From Coprinopsis marcescibilis (lineage: Eukaryota; Basidiomycota; Agaricomycetes; Agaricales; Psathyrellaceae): a DNA stretch of 34,635 bases. The notes beneath the pieces were generated by a model. The model did not search any database, was not told where the DNA came from, and worked only from the letters and a program-made list of their open reading frames with translations. The position numbers and the translations under genes were made by a program. Shown one piece after another: positions 24,043-33,173 of the stretch (the first letter of the stretch is position 1; each line of letters opens with the position of its first letter). The DNA is taken from positions 100,260-134,894 of the forward strand of contig ML210219.1 in assembly GCA_004369085.1 (NCBI GenBank), given 5' to 3'.

Positions 24043-24522
24043 ATCAAACAAAATATAAAATTTCCACAGGTCAAATATGAAAGGTGATCTCCTGTTACAA
24101 TGCTATGTAGGGTTTGTGAAGTTTGTAAAGTCCAGACTTGCCTATGTCAGATACAATTAATCAGGCTCTATCAGGTTGTGCACATTGCCTCTGATTAGAA
24201 AATGGGACCTGTTGTAACTGGATTATTGTGCAGTTGGAATGTTCATTTTACCAGTTGGCCATCACCTCAAGTCTCCTGGGGGATGTACTCATCACCTGTG
24301 AAGTATGTGTAGGAGCATGAAGGGGTTTCCTGGGTGCTTCCTGTGCAGTTGCTGCATCACTATGCTATAGACAGTGGGGAGAAGGTTCCCACTCAAATCG
24401 AAAGCATAGATGCACTAGCCTGGATAACCAGATCTGTAAGCCAGGGAGATGAATCTGTTGCTTGGTGCCAAGTTATGTCACTGACTTTAACAGTATAGTT
24501 AAATCTGAACTCAGATGGCAAG

Positions 24523-24527
24523 GAAGA
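24523..24527. repeat. Target-site duplication, left
   Basis: GAAGA lies immediately before the LTR and is repeated exactly at 25043-25047. Confidence 0.8.
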
Positions 24528-25042
24528 TGTTACGACGCAAGGCAAGTGATATGCCTTAGTCATTCGTTGATAGTTCACGATAGTGTCAAGACGATAGACC
24601 ATTGAGACGAACAAGTTGGTTGAGAAAGTCGAGATGAACTAACGTCAGGACGATTGAGTTTCAGGTGATTCGAGTAAGACGATCCGTCGACAAGAAGACT
24701 AACAAGAGTCTTATTCATAAACTATCAAGTAACGAGTAAGAAACGAGATCAAAACTAAAGTACAACTCCCCAATAAGGTAAGTTTAAATACACTATTCTT
24801 ATCTCTTATCGATGTTATCAATAAGTTCCATCTGTTATCTTTACTAAAAATACTACTCCATATCATCATATCTGTTATCTTCCTAAAAATACCCCCAAGA
24901 TCCAGTCTGACAGTCAGGGGTATCTACCGATTCATAATCAAACAGTCCCATTCAGCGGAAATAATCCATCTGAATCTCATAACACTTGTCTTCAGTCAAC
25001 ACATATCCATCTTCATGTTCCACCATTGGAGATGGTGTAACA
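24528..25042. mobile_element. Solo LTR of an LTR retrotransposon, 515 bp
   Basis: It starts TGTTACGACG and ends GGTGTAACA, giving the canonical TG...CA ends within a 6-bp perfect inverted repeat (TGTTAC/GTAACA). It is flanked by the 5-bp duplication GAAGA on both sides. It contains no coding region. AT-rich stretches with possible TATA-like sequence occur near 24785. An imperfect direct repeat of about 45 bp around 24826-24893 (ATCTGTTATCTT...TAAAAATAC twice) lies inside. A single LTR without internal region is the usual product of recombination between the two LTRs of a full element. Whether it is Ty1/copia or Ty3/gypsy cannot be decided from the LTR alone. Confidence 0.8.
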
Positions 25043-25047
25043 GAAGA
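25043..25047. repeat. Target-site duplication, right
   Basis: Second copy of GAAGA, directly after the final CA of the LTR. Confidence 0.8.
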
Positions 25048-25168
25048 CCTCAGATTAGCAAAATTGCTGACATCAATTGGGATTGGAATCATTGATGACC
25101 TTGAAGAGTGCCTGCAGGTGTACCACCACTTGTCTGAGTTTGGCTGTCCCGATGTAGCCAAACTCTAG

Positions 25169-25645
25169 ATGGATTTTTTGTCAAGTGATAAAAATTCCAT
25201 CTCTCGTTTGCTCTGCTCTCCCCCATCCACCCAGGGAGCCTATGCCTGCAAATCACCAGTGTGAGTACTCCCAGCACTGCCAAAGCCTTGGTGACTATGC
25301 AGTCACAGGCTATGTTGAGTTGATTGCTACACCATATGACATAGGATTGAGATAAAGTGTAGATCTAAAATGACAAAACATGGGCTGTGCAAAATGGACA
25401 GGAACTGGTTGCCTTACTATGCAACCAACCAAACTTCACAAACCCTCCAAACTTTGAGATGTTTGTGATGCTTATGATGGTTTGTAGGGTTTGTGAGATT
25501 GAGTACATTGCCACAGGTGTGAATTACTGGTACTGGTAAGTTTTGAAACAATAATGATTGGGATCCCACCAAATCTGCCATGGTGTTTCCTCCATTTGGA
25601 CTGGTCACAAACAAAACAATACCAATTTGATACTTGATACCAATA
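25169..25645. other. Non-coding spacer with a foldback
   Basis: No gene is seen. It contains an inverted repeat: AACTTCACAAACCCTCCAAAC at about 25432-25452 pairs with GTTTGTAGGGTTTGTGAG at about 25480-25497. A further copy in the same orientation as the right arm (AGGGTTTGTGAAGTTTG, 17 nt identical to the complement of the left arm) lies at about 24110-24126. Confidence 0.55.
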
Positions 25646-25671
25646 CTACATCAGCAAAAGCCAAGGTGCGT
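25646..25671 (+). repeat. Left terminal inverted repeat
   Basis: The first 15 bases (CTACATCAGCAAAAG) are identical to the reverse complement of the right end; 22 of 26 overall. A GTG-rich subterminal region follows inward. Confidence 0.65.
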
Positions 25672-25943
25672 GTGAGGCATGGCGTGGGTGTGGGGAGGCT
25701 GGTGCGTGTGGGCAAATAATGCCACACTTTGTTACACACGCCATCATGCAACCTGTGTCAGTCCAACTCAGCACCCAAATTCCTGCTTCCACTCACCACT
25801 GCCATGGGTCAAATGTGGCCCGCTATGTACGATTGTTATTATCTTTTTTGAATGCCATGTATTTTCAAGCTATTACTGCTGCTGGTGCACTAGTATCCAA
25901 CTACTCAAGCTAGCTATCACCTCCGAGTCGTTCCCCATGTCTA

Positions 25944-26336
25944 CTACTGAAATTCTTTCAAGTGATCTACATCTACATTCAACGTGTGCGCCAACCATCT
26001 GCTTGCTCTGTGGGACCAAAATCCAGCTTGTGGAGGATACTCAGGGAATTCGAGGCCGTTTGTCTCCAGTACCTCTTCGAGTGAGGCCACCCATGCATGC
26101 AACCTGCGGATTTCGGCTTCCATTTCCTTCTGCCGGACTACCACCTTTTTTAGCTGGGACCTAACTGCTTGCATTTTCCTAAGGCCTTCCATGTCCATCA
26201 AACGATCGATGCGTTGGCGTATCTCGACCAGAATTACTTTGTCTTCTTGCCCTGTTGCCTCGACTCTTGATAGCAGCTCGTCAGGGACACGTATATGGGT
26301 GCTGGGGCTTGGGTTGGCTGGTGTAGACATGGACAT
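25944..26336 (-). CDS. Small coiled-coil ORF inside the transposon, 130 aa
   Basis: The frame opens at an ATG (26336; a second ATG lies at 26330) and codes for 130 residues. After a Ser/Pro-rich start comes a charged helical stretch (VILVEIRQRIDRLMDMEGLR, then KVVVRQKEMEAEIRRLHAWV) with heptad-like hydrophobic spacing, so a coiled coil is likely. The C-terminal tail (NGLEFPEYPP onward) is irregular. An upstream fragment (MLEDLDRLIEEQAANPIRLP near 26490-26551) looks coding too, but I could not splice it to this frame without a stop or a phase clash. The gene model is therefore incomplete or broken. It lies just downstream of the transposase, on the same strand and within the same inverted repeats, so it may be an accessory transposon protein. 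Confidence 0.4.
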   Translation of the reverse strand: MSMSTPANPSPSTHIRVPDELLSRVEATGQEDKVILVEIRQRIDRLMDMEGLRKMQAVRSQLKKVVVRQKEMEAEIRRLHAWVASLEEVLETNGLEFPEYPPQAGFWSHRASRWLAHTLNVDVDHLKEFQ

Positions 26337-26677
26337 GGACTCGTCTGATATGCTACTGTGAGTAATCTGTGACAATAGCCCAAACTTGAAGTGAATATAC
26401 CTGGGGGAGAGCTGGTGTGCAGGTCAATGCTTGGCGCCTCGTGCATTGCCTCTTGTTTAACTGTGGGTTGCTTTCACCTCCTCGGAAGCCTGATTGGGTT
26501 TGCTGCCTGTTCTTCTATCAGCCTGTCAAGATCTTCCAGCATTGGCGGTGTGAATGGGAGGTCAAGCAGAGGTCAAGCAGTGGTGTGCGCAAAATATGAA
26601 ATTCTTGGAGAGAGCTTATCTAATCAATTTAATTTTTAATCTGAAAGTTGTGTTCGTTCTCCTCCTTGTACTGTGTT

Positions 26678-29600
26678 TTAAAATGTGATTTCATTTGCGT
26701 GGTGGTCAATATACTTGTTAACAAAGTATGCAGAGAAAGTATCAAGTGACCAAGAGTGATTAAAAGTAGCTGGTAAGTCCGTAGATCCAAAAACAGGAAT
26801 AAGATGGGCAGCATGGAGAATACTATCAATGTGAATAATCGTGGTGTCTTGGTGAGCCCCCTGGGAACTTGTAGTGTCAGGTTCGACCACCCACATTCCT
26901 GTTTGAGAGTCCGGTTTGGTTCCCACCTTCTTGAACCACTCGACCATCGCACATGAATATGTCGTCCCCTCAAAATCAAATGACAAGAAAAGCTTGACCC
27001 GCACCACATTCATCCCTTCAAACCCATGCTTCTGGTCGTCTTCAACCACGTAGACACAGTCATAACGCGGTCCCAGTCCCCGCCAGGACAGGGTAGACCG
27101 AATCCATTCCCGCCGCATGACGCGAATTCCGCAAGTATCACTTGGTGCATAGAATGTCGCTGCTGCCGACCGAAATGTTGCAAGATTGGTGACTCCTGAG
27201 AGAGCATCCAGCCGTTCCTCATCGTCACTGACATTGCCCAAGCTGCTATCACCTATGTTCTGGTCTATGAAGTCTTGAAGAAGTACGCCGAATCGTGGCA
27301 ATTGCAACCTAGATTCCAGATCTGCGATGGAATTGTACCGGCAATCTAATAAGAGAAATCGTATGTCAGTCAATAGAAATCTAAAAGGAGCATGAATAAC
27401 TACCTGGTGTACAAGTGAGCTGGACATCTGCCAGCACATGCTCATCAATCCAACCCCCCTGAGCCTCATTCTGCTCATCCCTGACTTCGTCTTCCCCAGG
27501 TCTCTTGATGGTAATAACAGGCACCACAGACTCTTGAGGGGGGGCATGCTGTGATCAAAGGAGCCCTTGTGACACAAATGACGAACGTGCTGCATGGAGC
27601 TTATCGAGTCGTTGATTAATGAGTAGCATTTGGCCAAGAGCTTTGTAATGGTTCGACCGACGCCAGGGTTGCTTGACTGCAGTGATATGGCAAGATTCTG
27701 TGATTGATGAGCAAAGCCCGTTCGGAGCACCAAAATTGCGGATGTTTTGCAGGTAGTGAACAAGAGAGTGTTGACGTGGCAGAGAGAAACCCTCATCCCA
27801 TACTCCAGGGGTTCGGAATACTTCATGTTGAAGGTGAAAACGCTGAAGGGCTTGGTTTATACTGAGCAGTGTGTCGCAGTTAAAGTCATTTCGGCGAACA
27901 AGATAACAGAAGTCGAGGAATGCAGATAAACATTCGACAGCCTTGGCAGGGAGAAGGTCCCTAATTGCTGGAAGATAGACCTATAATGACATTAGATATG
28001 ATACACAACAAAGAATTGGAGGCGAAATTACCTTCATTAATGCTTTGGAATCATCGCCAGTCCACTGCTTAAACTGACGACCCTGCTTGAATCGGCGAAG
28101 CCCCGAAAATGGCGGAACTGCAGCAAGACGTCGATCTATTTGATCCATAATTTGGCTTGCCTTCGCTTGATGAAGGAGGTCGGATGAAAGCATTTCATGT
28201 ATGTCAGCCTGAGGAAAGTCGCGAGTGAATGGCTGATGCACAGTCTGAGTAAACATATTGAACGTACTCCAACAAGTCACTCACAACAATGCTCCCATCA
28301 ATGCCATAGGAATCTCTCAGTTCATCGTAGTCAAAGCCACCCTCTTCGGCACCTTCAAGCAATGCATCAACAAGAGCATTCGTTTGCAACCCTCCACCTC
28401 CTCCATCCAGATTATTTGCCGGTGCTGTACATCTAAAGATAATCAGAGCCTTGACCAGTTGAGTAAACAAGAAGGCTGGACAAACTTTGGACACCAGCCT
28501 TGCACAATTCCGGCAAGAAGAACCTGTTCAGGGTAATCGGCAATATATGCTGCAAAATCATAGATAACACGTCGGTAGTACCCGTCTGGACACTGACGCA
28601 GAACAGGCATGGACATATGAGGCTGAATCCTACTGAATATTGCTGCGATAGAGGAATGGAAAAGCTGTCGTTTGAATCAGCGGAAGTCAGGGTCAGGATC
28701 GCTTTTGCGTTCACCTTTCCGAGCAAGTTTTGTCATGATAATATTATGGTCACATCAGAAAGAGAACACACCTTTTGGAATTGCTAGGAAGGCAATGGGA
28801 ATCACAGCATTGCGATGAGCTCGACGGACTGCGTTGTGAACGTTTCCGATGCTGAGATAGAGAGGATAATATTCAATGTCTCCCGTTGCGACTGTGACTG
28901 TAGTTTTATCTGATCCTAGTATAATTGGCACATATGTTGCGCCCTCTGTAGTGTTATCCTCATTGTAAATCGTGTCCTATAAGTGAGGTCAGTACAAAGC
29001 CCACAGCAAGAGAGAGAGAAACGAACTGCATGTTTCCAGCTGTAGTCTCCTGACATACAGTCACTATACTGCCGCTTATCTTCAGCATCCACCTCAATGT
29101 ATGGGGCATAGTCGAATTGGCCATGGAAATCGGGGTTGGCAAGTAGATTCTTCAGGACGAGGTCAGGTTCCCAAAACCAGATGTCATACTCTTTTGTCTT
29201 CCAGAATGGAGCAGCTTCATCAAGGTCCTCATTGACTTTCACCTTGAGACATTCCCAAGGTGCATCACCATGCTCGATTGAATCAATGGTGCTGAAGATG
29301 TGCTGATAGTTATCATATGGGCCCATTGTAGCACCATGTTTCATCAGTGTCCGTCCCCATAGGTAAAGGAGATGGTTGACGTTGGCTTGGGACATTTCTT
29401 CTTGGCGGTATAGGAAGTCGGCAATTTCGAATTGAAGATCATCTTCAAACGGTGCCCATTGGTTTTCTTTTTGAGGACGTGGTGGTGGAGCCTTGCCTTC
29501 TAAGATTGGATTGCCATTCTCGTCATATTGCTGGCCTGTAGACATTGGTGAGGATTGGGCATCAGACAAGCTTTGATTAACTGACCTGTTAACCATGGAT

Positions 29601-29895
29601 GAAGGTGACGTTTAATGAATGTCTGTGGCGCTCCTCGGTTGTCATCACCCAAGCCCCCAAAATCTTCAAAATCATCGCAATGTTCTTCAAGTGAGTCGTG
29701 TTGTTCGAGTCTTGGAATGCAAGGTGGAGTAGATGTCTGTTGATGAGCAGCAAGGCAATGCCCATCTAAATTTGGATGCTTTGAACGAGCATGTTTCGTC
29801 CTGCCTGATTCCGATTCGAAAATGTGACAGCACTGGGGAAAAAGGCAGGGAAGTTGAGCCTTGAGAGTCTTTCGTTTGCGTGCAGCCTTGGGCAT
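26678..29895 (-). pseudogene. Plavaka transposase, disabled
   Basis: The reading frame can be followed nearly end to end. It has a start at 29895 (MPKAARKRK) and a C2H2 finger (C-x4-C...H-x4-H: CLFPQCCHIF...HARSKH). The conserved N-terminal block follows (DENGNPILEG, FEIADFLYRQEEMSQANVNH, DYAPYIEVDA, MSGDYSWKHA), then YVPIILGSDKTTVTVATG. After that come IADYPEQVLLAGIVQGWCPK, FTRDFPQADIHEMLSSDLLH, PPFSGLRRFKQGRQFKQWTG, LPRQHSLVHYL and APNGLCSSITES. The end is MRREWIRSTLSWRG ... VNKYIDHHANEITF. Supported exons include 29895-29586, 29535-29027, 28976-28772 and one from 28714. Lesions: TGA at 28677-28679 (R expected before FKRQLFHSS); about 25 residues missing between LLHQ and AKASQIM near 28167; TGA at 27555-27557; and a frameshift at the six-base homopolymer 27454-27459 (one extra base). 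No functional transposase can be made without repair. Confidence 0.85.
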
Positions 29896-30064
29896 GGTGA
29901 ATCGTGACACTGAAGTTGGGTGCATGGCAGCGGATGACCACATTGGACTTGATCGATCGGAATAGAAAATTTTTGTATGCCAGAATTTGTGGCCTGGCTC
30001 TTGTTCATTCTTTTACTATCCATCCCACATCTGGGTCTACAATCATTTGAGCTCATTGACGCAG
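29896..30064. promoter_or_regulatory. Bidirectional intergenic region of the transposon
   Basis: These 169 bp separate the divergent starts of the transposase relic and the DUF6532 gene and presumably hold both promoters. No TATA box is obvious. The assignment is by position only. Confidence 0.4.
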
Positions 30065-32299
30065 ATGGGCCTAGGAACAAAATGTACCAGCACGTCAGCT
30101 TCCCTTGTTGTTCCAGAGGGGACCAAGCGCAAGACTTCATACAACCGCAACCACCCCGACCCTCAGCCAACCAGAACCCGCCGGGCCAAGGGACAGATTC
30201 AGCAAGAAAAAGCATGCAAGGCCCAAGAAGACGCTACACAGGCTGATATTCAGAAGAGCACCCGGTCCAAGTCAGTCCAAAAGGTTGCTGCTGTTGAAGA
30301 TTCTATTCGCTGTCAACAAAAAGAGCTTGAGTCTCAAAATCCTCATCCACACATTAACATTTACCAAGAGTACGAGACGACCAAGTCGAGCACCCCCGAG
30401 AGCGAGGAAGACGACCATGACATGCCAATGCCTGAGATTGACCATGACTCTGACTTGGGAGTCCCACAAATGTCGGACTACCCTGGGACTTCAGATTTGG
30501 AAGGCATTAGCTTTGGTAACATCATCCATGACAACTCTGAAAATGAGGAAGAAAGGGTGAGTCTTCAGGAAGCTGTTTTCGCATTCATCCCTCTACTTAC
30601 CTTTCAATGTTACCCTATTGCAGGATCTCACTGCAGATATTGGTCGAGACGAGGTTGACCAAGACCAGGGCTATCTTGATAGTCAACAGGAAGATTCCAA
30701 TGTTACTAGTGACGAAGATGAGGAACTGTATCAGCAACTCAAAAAGAAGAGACAGCAAAAGAAAAAGGTAAGGTTCTCCACTGCTGATGGGCAATACTTA
30801 CAGGTGATTATGGTGACTTTTAGGAGAAGGGAGCACTGAGAGGAGAGGTTGGGGAAGCAAGAAAGGTGAGGCCTGGCGCTGCCTATGGGAAGAAGCTCAA
30901 CCAAAAGCAGCTTGTGTACGTGGCCATCAATTTAATCATTTCATTTTCTCACCGCCATTTGCAGTGTGCCCTCTACAAATACAAAGGCTCCCTCTGGATT
31001 ACCCAACGACTGGAGGAATTGTGTTCAAACTCAACAGCCACCTGTACCCAAGCCTTCAAGGCTAACCACAACTCAGCCAGTACCTTCAACCAGCCCTGCT
31101 ACTATTATACTGCCCACATTTCCAGCAATCCCCGTTCCCGTGCGCCAATCAAAGGCCACAGTTTTAAAGCAGAAACATGGCACTAAAAGTGTGAGTGGTC
31201 AACCATAATTGAGGCTCTTTAACTTATTACCATGCTTTAGATGGGCCTTGTGGCCAAAACTGTGAGTATTTCGGATGACCTCCAGACCAAGGCGATACCT
31301 TCGCAGGTCAAGAAAAGGAACTACACCTTCTGTGACCTCCCTTTTGGCAATGACCGCACAGAAACAGCGAAATGGCAGGAAAAGATGATGCCCATTATCC
31401 TCGATTTTGCAGGGTCTGTTGATCTTGTCTTTGGGGTGACTAGCATGCCACAGTTTGATATTGTCGTGAAAGAGGTCTGGGAAGAGCTGTTTGGCGACAA
31501 GTATAAGTATGATTCCACTGTTCTCTCTGTGGTGAGTACTACCTTCATCCTGTGCAGCATTACACTAACCAGATAAATTGTAGGCCACTTCCGGTGTCTG
31601 CACATGGCAAAGCGAAATCGGCAAACGGGCACTCAAGGTTGTAGTTGCGTACTTCAAGAATCATTCAGAGACATTCAAAACGACTACTGCACGGGCTCAA
31701 GAGGTTGCTCAATTACTCGAAAAGAACAGTTTTGTGTATGACAATCCAGTGGCCAAGGTGAGCATTAACTCCATCTATTTCCACTCTCATGGCTCACTAG
31801 CCGTAATATGTAGCATGGTGCATATCATGGTTCGTTGCTGCTTCAAGTCTATGTTCATCACCAACGCCAACTTGATAAGGCAGGATCAATGTATGGTCAG
31901 CCTATTGGGGCCCTGGCATTTGCAGCCACAGCCATACATTGGATTGTGTTTTGTTTGATGTTTTGCAGCTCATCTCTTCCCTTTGTCTAGCTGGAGCATG
32001 CATTGAAGTTGTGGAAGAACGGCCGCGACCCTAATAGCGTTGGCGACTCCACCGACCCACTCAAAAATTTTGTTTGGCGATTCTGGGAAGAGCATGTCAA
32101 CTTTCACCTCTCAACTATCAAGCAACTTACTGTGCGACACTGGGGCAAGATTGAGGTCATGACATGGAAAGCTGATGATGGTGCACCACAGATAGAGTCG
32201 GACGAGCTGGAGCAGGACACGGACAGGTTTGATATGAACACCGATATAGTTTTATCCGGTGATGAGGGTGATCATATGCCATTCGACGAGGAAGACTAG
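30065..32299 (+). CDS. DUF6532 protein carried by the transposon, open frame
   Basis: The biochemical function is unknown. Eight exons (30065-30556, 30624-30767, 30824-30915, 30965-31190, 31241-31531, 31584-31757, 31814-31945, 31991-32299) join in frame to 619 residues with no stop. The first ~310 residues are basic then acidic and low in complexity (KRKTSYNRN, RRAKGQIQQEK, SEEDDHDMPMPEIDHDSD, a K-rich QQLKKKRQQKKK that may be a nuclear signal). The C-terminal ~270 residues match the DUF6532 pattern known from Agaricomycetes: helical MPQFDIVVKEVWEELFGDKY, GVCTWQSEIGKRALKVVVAY, FVYDNPVAKHGAYHGSLLLQ, GQPIGALAFAATAIHWILEH, ALKLWKNGRD, WRFWEEHVNFHLSTIKQLT. The start is the first ATG in frame and could lie in a further upstream exon. 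It is intact beside a ruined transposase. Domain naming is from motif memory. Confidence 0.7.
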
Positions 32300-32511
32300 T
32301 CTACCCTAGTGTTTTTGAGCCCCATATATATTATATTTTCCCTGTGCAAATACAAACTATCTGTTACTACTTCTCTATCTGGCCCTACACTCCGTGGTAA
32401 CATATCCAGTTATGTGGCTACATATGGATTATGGCAAATCAGGAGTGATTATAGAGACACATCACTTCTGGGTGCATGGGTGCATGTGTCGGCTGTAGTG
32501 CTACACATCCT
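32300..32511. other. 3' flank of the DUF6532 gene inside the element
   Basis: AT-rich, non-coding sequence between the DUF6532 stop codon and the right inverted repeat; presumed 3' untranslated region and subterminal DNA. Confidence 0.5.
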
Positions 32512-32537
32512 ACGCCGGTTGACTTTTGCTGATGTAG
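32512..32537 (-). repeat. Right terminal inverted repeat
   Basis: Reverse complement of the left end, with 22 of 26 positions matching. The outer 15 bases are identical. Confidence 0.65.
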
Positions 32538-32538
32538 C

Positions 32539-32631
32539 ATCATTCATCAGATGTTTGTACTTCCTCAGGCCTCAGAGGTTTGTATATGTATATTACAAAT
32601 TTGTTTTGAGTACAAGCCTCTGATGAATGAT
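32539..32631. repeat. Foldback (inverted repeat) next to the transposon end
   Basis: ATCATTCATCAG (32539-32550), extended with mismatches through about 32562, is the reverse complement of a segment ending at 32631 (CTGATGAATGAT at 32620-32631, extended back to about 32609). The loop is about 45 bp. It starts one base outside the right inverted repeat. Confidence 0.6.
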
Positions 32632-32811
32632 AGTATTATGGTTGTGAATGTGAAAGATTGCTGTATCTGGGAACTAAACTGTCCTACACACTCTGGACCT
32701 GGAAATACTACATAGCAGCTTGGTTCTGCCCCCCTTTCTTCTAGTCACTTGCTATACAGAGACAGGCAGGTACTGTCACTGCAGTCAGGTCATATGGGGC
32801 AGATTGCATCT

Positions 32812-33168
32812 CTGGTCTGCTGAGGCCTGGGTCTTGGAGGCAATGGTGATGTCATCAATATAGACAGGGATGATGATTTTGGCATTGTTTTGAGTGTAGA
32901 TGTAGAGGGAATGGTCCAATTGAAGCCTTTTGAAGCCTAGGTCCACCAGGATGCTGTTGAGCTTCTTGTTCTACTGTCTTGCTGCTTGCTTGAGACCATA
33001 GAGCAATATCCAAAGCTTGCACACTTTCTGGGTTCCCCCTTGATGAAATCCTTCAGGTTGCACCATGTAGATGTCCTCCTCCAAGTCTCCATAGGTAAAA
33101 GCAGAGGAGATATCCAGAGCTCAAAGATGGAGGCCTTCAGCTGCTGCCAGAGCCAGGATGAGTCTCAC
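32812..33168 (-). mobile_element. Ty1/copia reverse transcriptase fragment, inactive
   Basis: A 119-codon window of the copia-type RVT_2 domain. Seen in order: VRLILALAAAEGLHL, ALDISSAFTYGDLEEDIYMV, QPEGF, VCKLWILLYGLKQAARQ, LVDLGFKRLQLDHSLYIYT and the catalytic VYIDDITIAS (the usual YVDD is here YIDD). The frame has TGA at 33121-33123 (before ALDIS) and TAG at 32971-32973 (after KQAARQ, where family members have Trp). No integrase, RNase H or LTR is seen around it, and the frame is lost on both sides. It is a truncated, dead fragment. Confidence 0.85.
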
Positions 33169-33173
33169 CTAAT

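Larger units (their letters stand above)
24313..25168 (+). pseudogene. Short two-exon reading frame interrupted by a solo LTR
   Basis: I do not recognise this sequence. An open segment 24313-24435 (SWVLPVQLLHHYAIDSGEK, ending ALAWITRS) meets a GTAAG donor. A 63-nt intron ends TATAG at 24498, and the frame resumes at 24499 (LNLNSDGKED). There the solo LTR interrupts it. If the LTR and one target duplication are omitted, the frame continues at 25048 and ends at a TAG at 25166-25168 (LRLAKLLTSIGIGIIDDLEE, then CLQVYHHLSEFGCPDVAKL). That gives about 90 codons with no stop. The segment starts exactly after a GTGTAG, a possible splice acceptor, so further 5' exons may lie upstream. The frame could be a host gene or part of an older transposon; its function is unknown. 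Confidence 0.45.
25646..32537. mobile_element. Plavaka-type (CACTA-like) DNA transposon, ~6.9 kb, TIR-bounded
   Basis: The ends are 26-bp terminal inverted repeats, CTACATCAGCAAAAG followed by an imperfect extension; 22 of 26 positions match between 25646-25671 and the reverse complement of 32512-32537, the first 15 perfectly. The repeats enclose a decayed Plavaka transposase (minus), a small coiled-coil frame (minus) and a DUF6532 gene (plus). The transposase and DUF6532 starts are 169 bp apart and divergent. The CTACAT-type end is compatible with the CACTA superfamily, to which Plavaka is assigned. No clear short target duplication is visible, so the exact outer base is uncertain by a few nucleotides. 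The transposase is disabled, so the copy would need help in trans to move. Confidence 0.6.

Noticed and set aside
24393..24614. 73-codon minus-strand open frame
   Set aside because: It crosses the LTR boundary at 24528, so half of it is retrotransposon LTR.
25944..29895. Undescribed multi-exon host gene across the minus strand
   Set aside because: The conserved blocks identify it as a Plavaka transposase followed by a transposon-borne small frame, with lesions and flanking inverted repeats.
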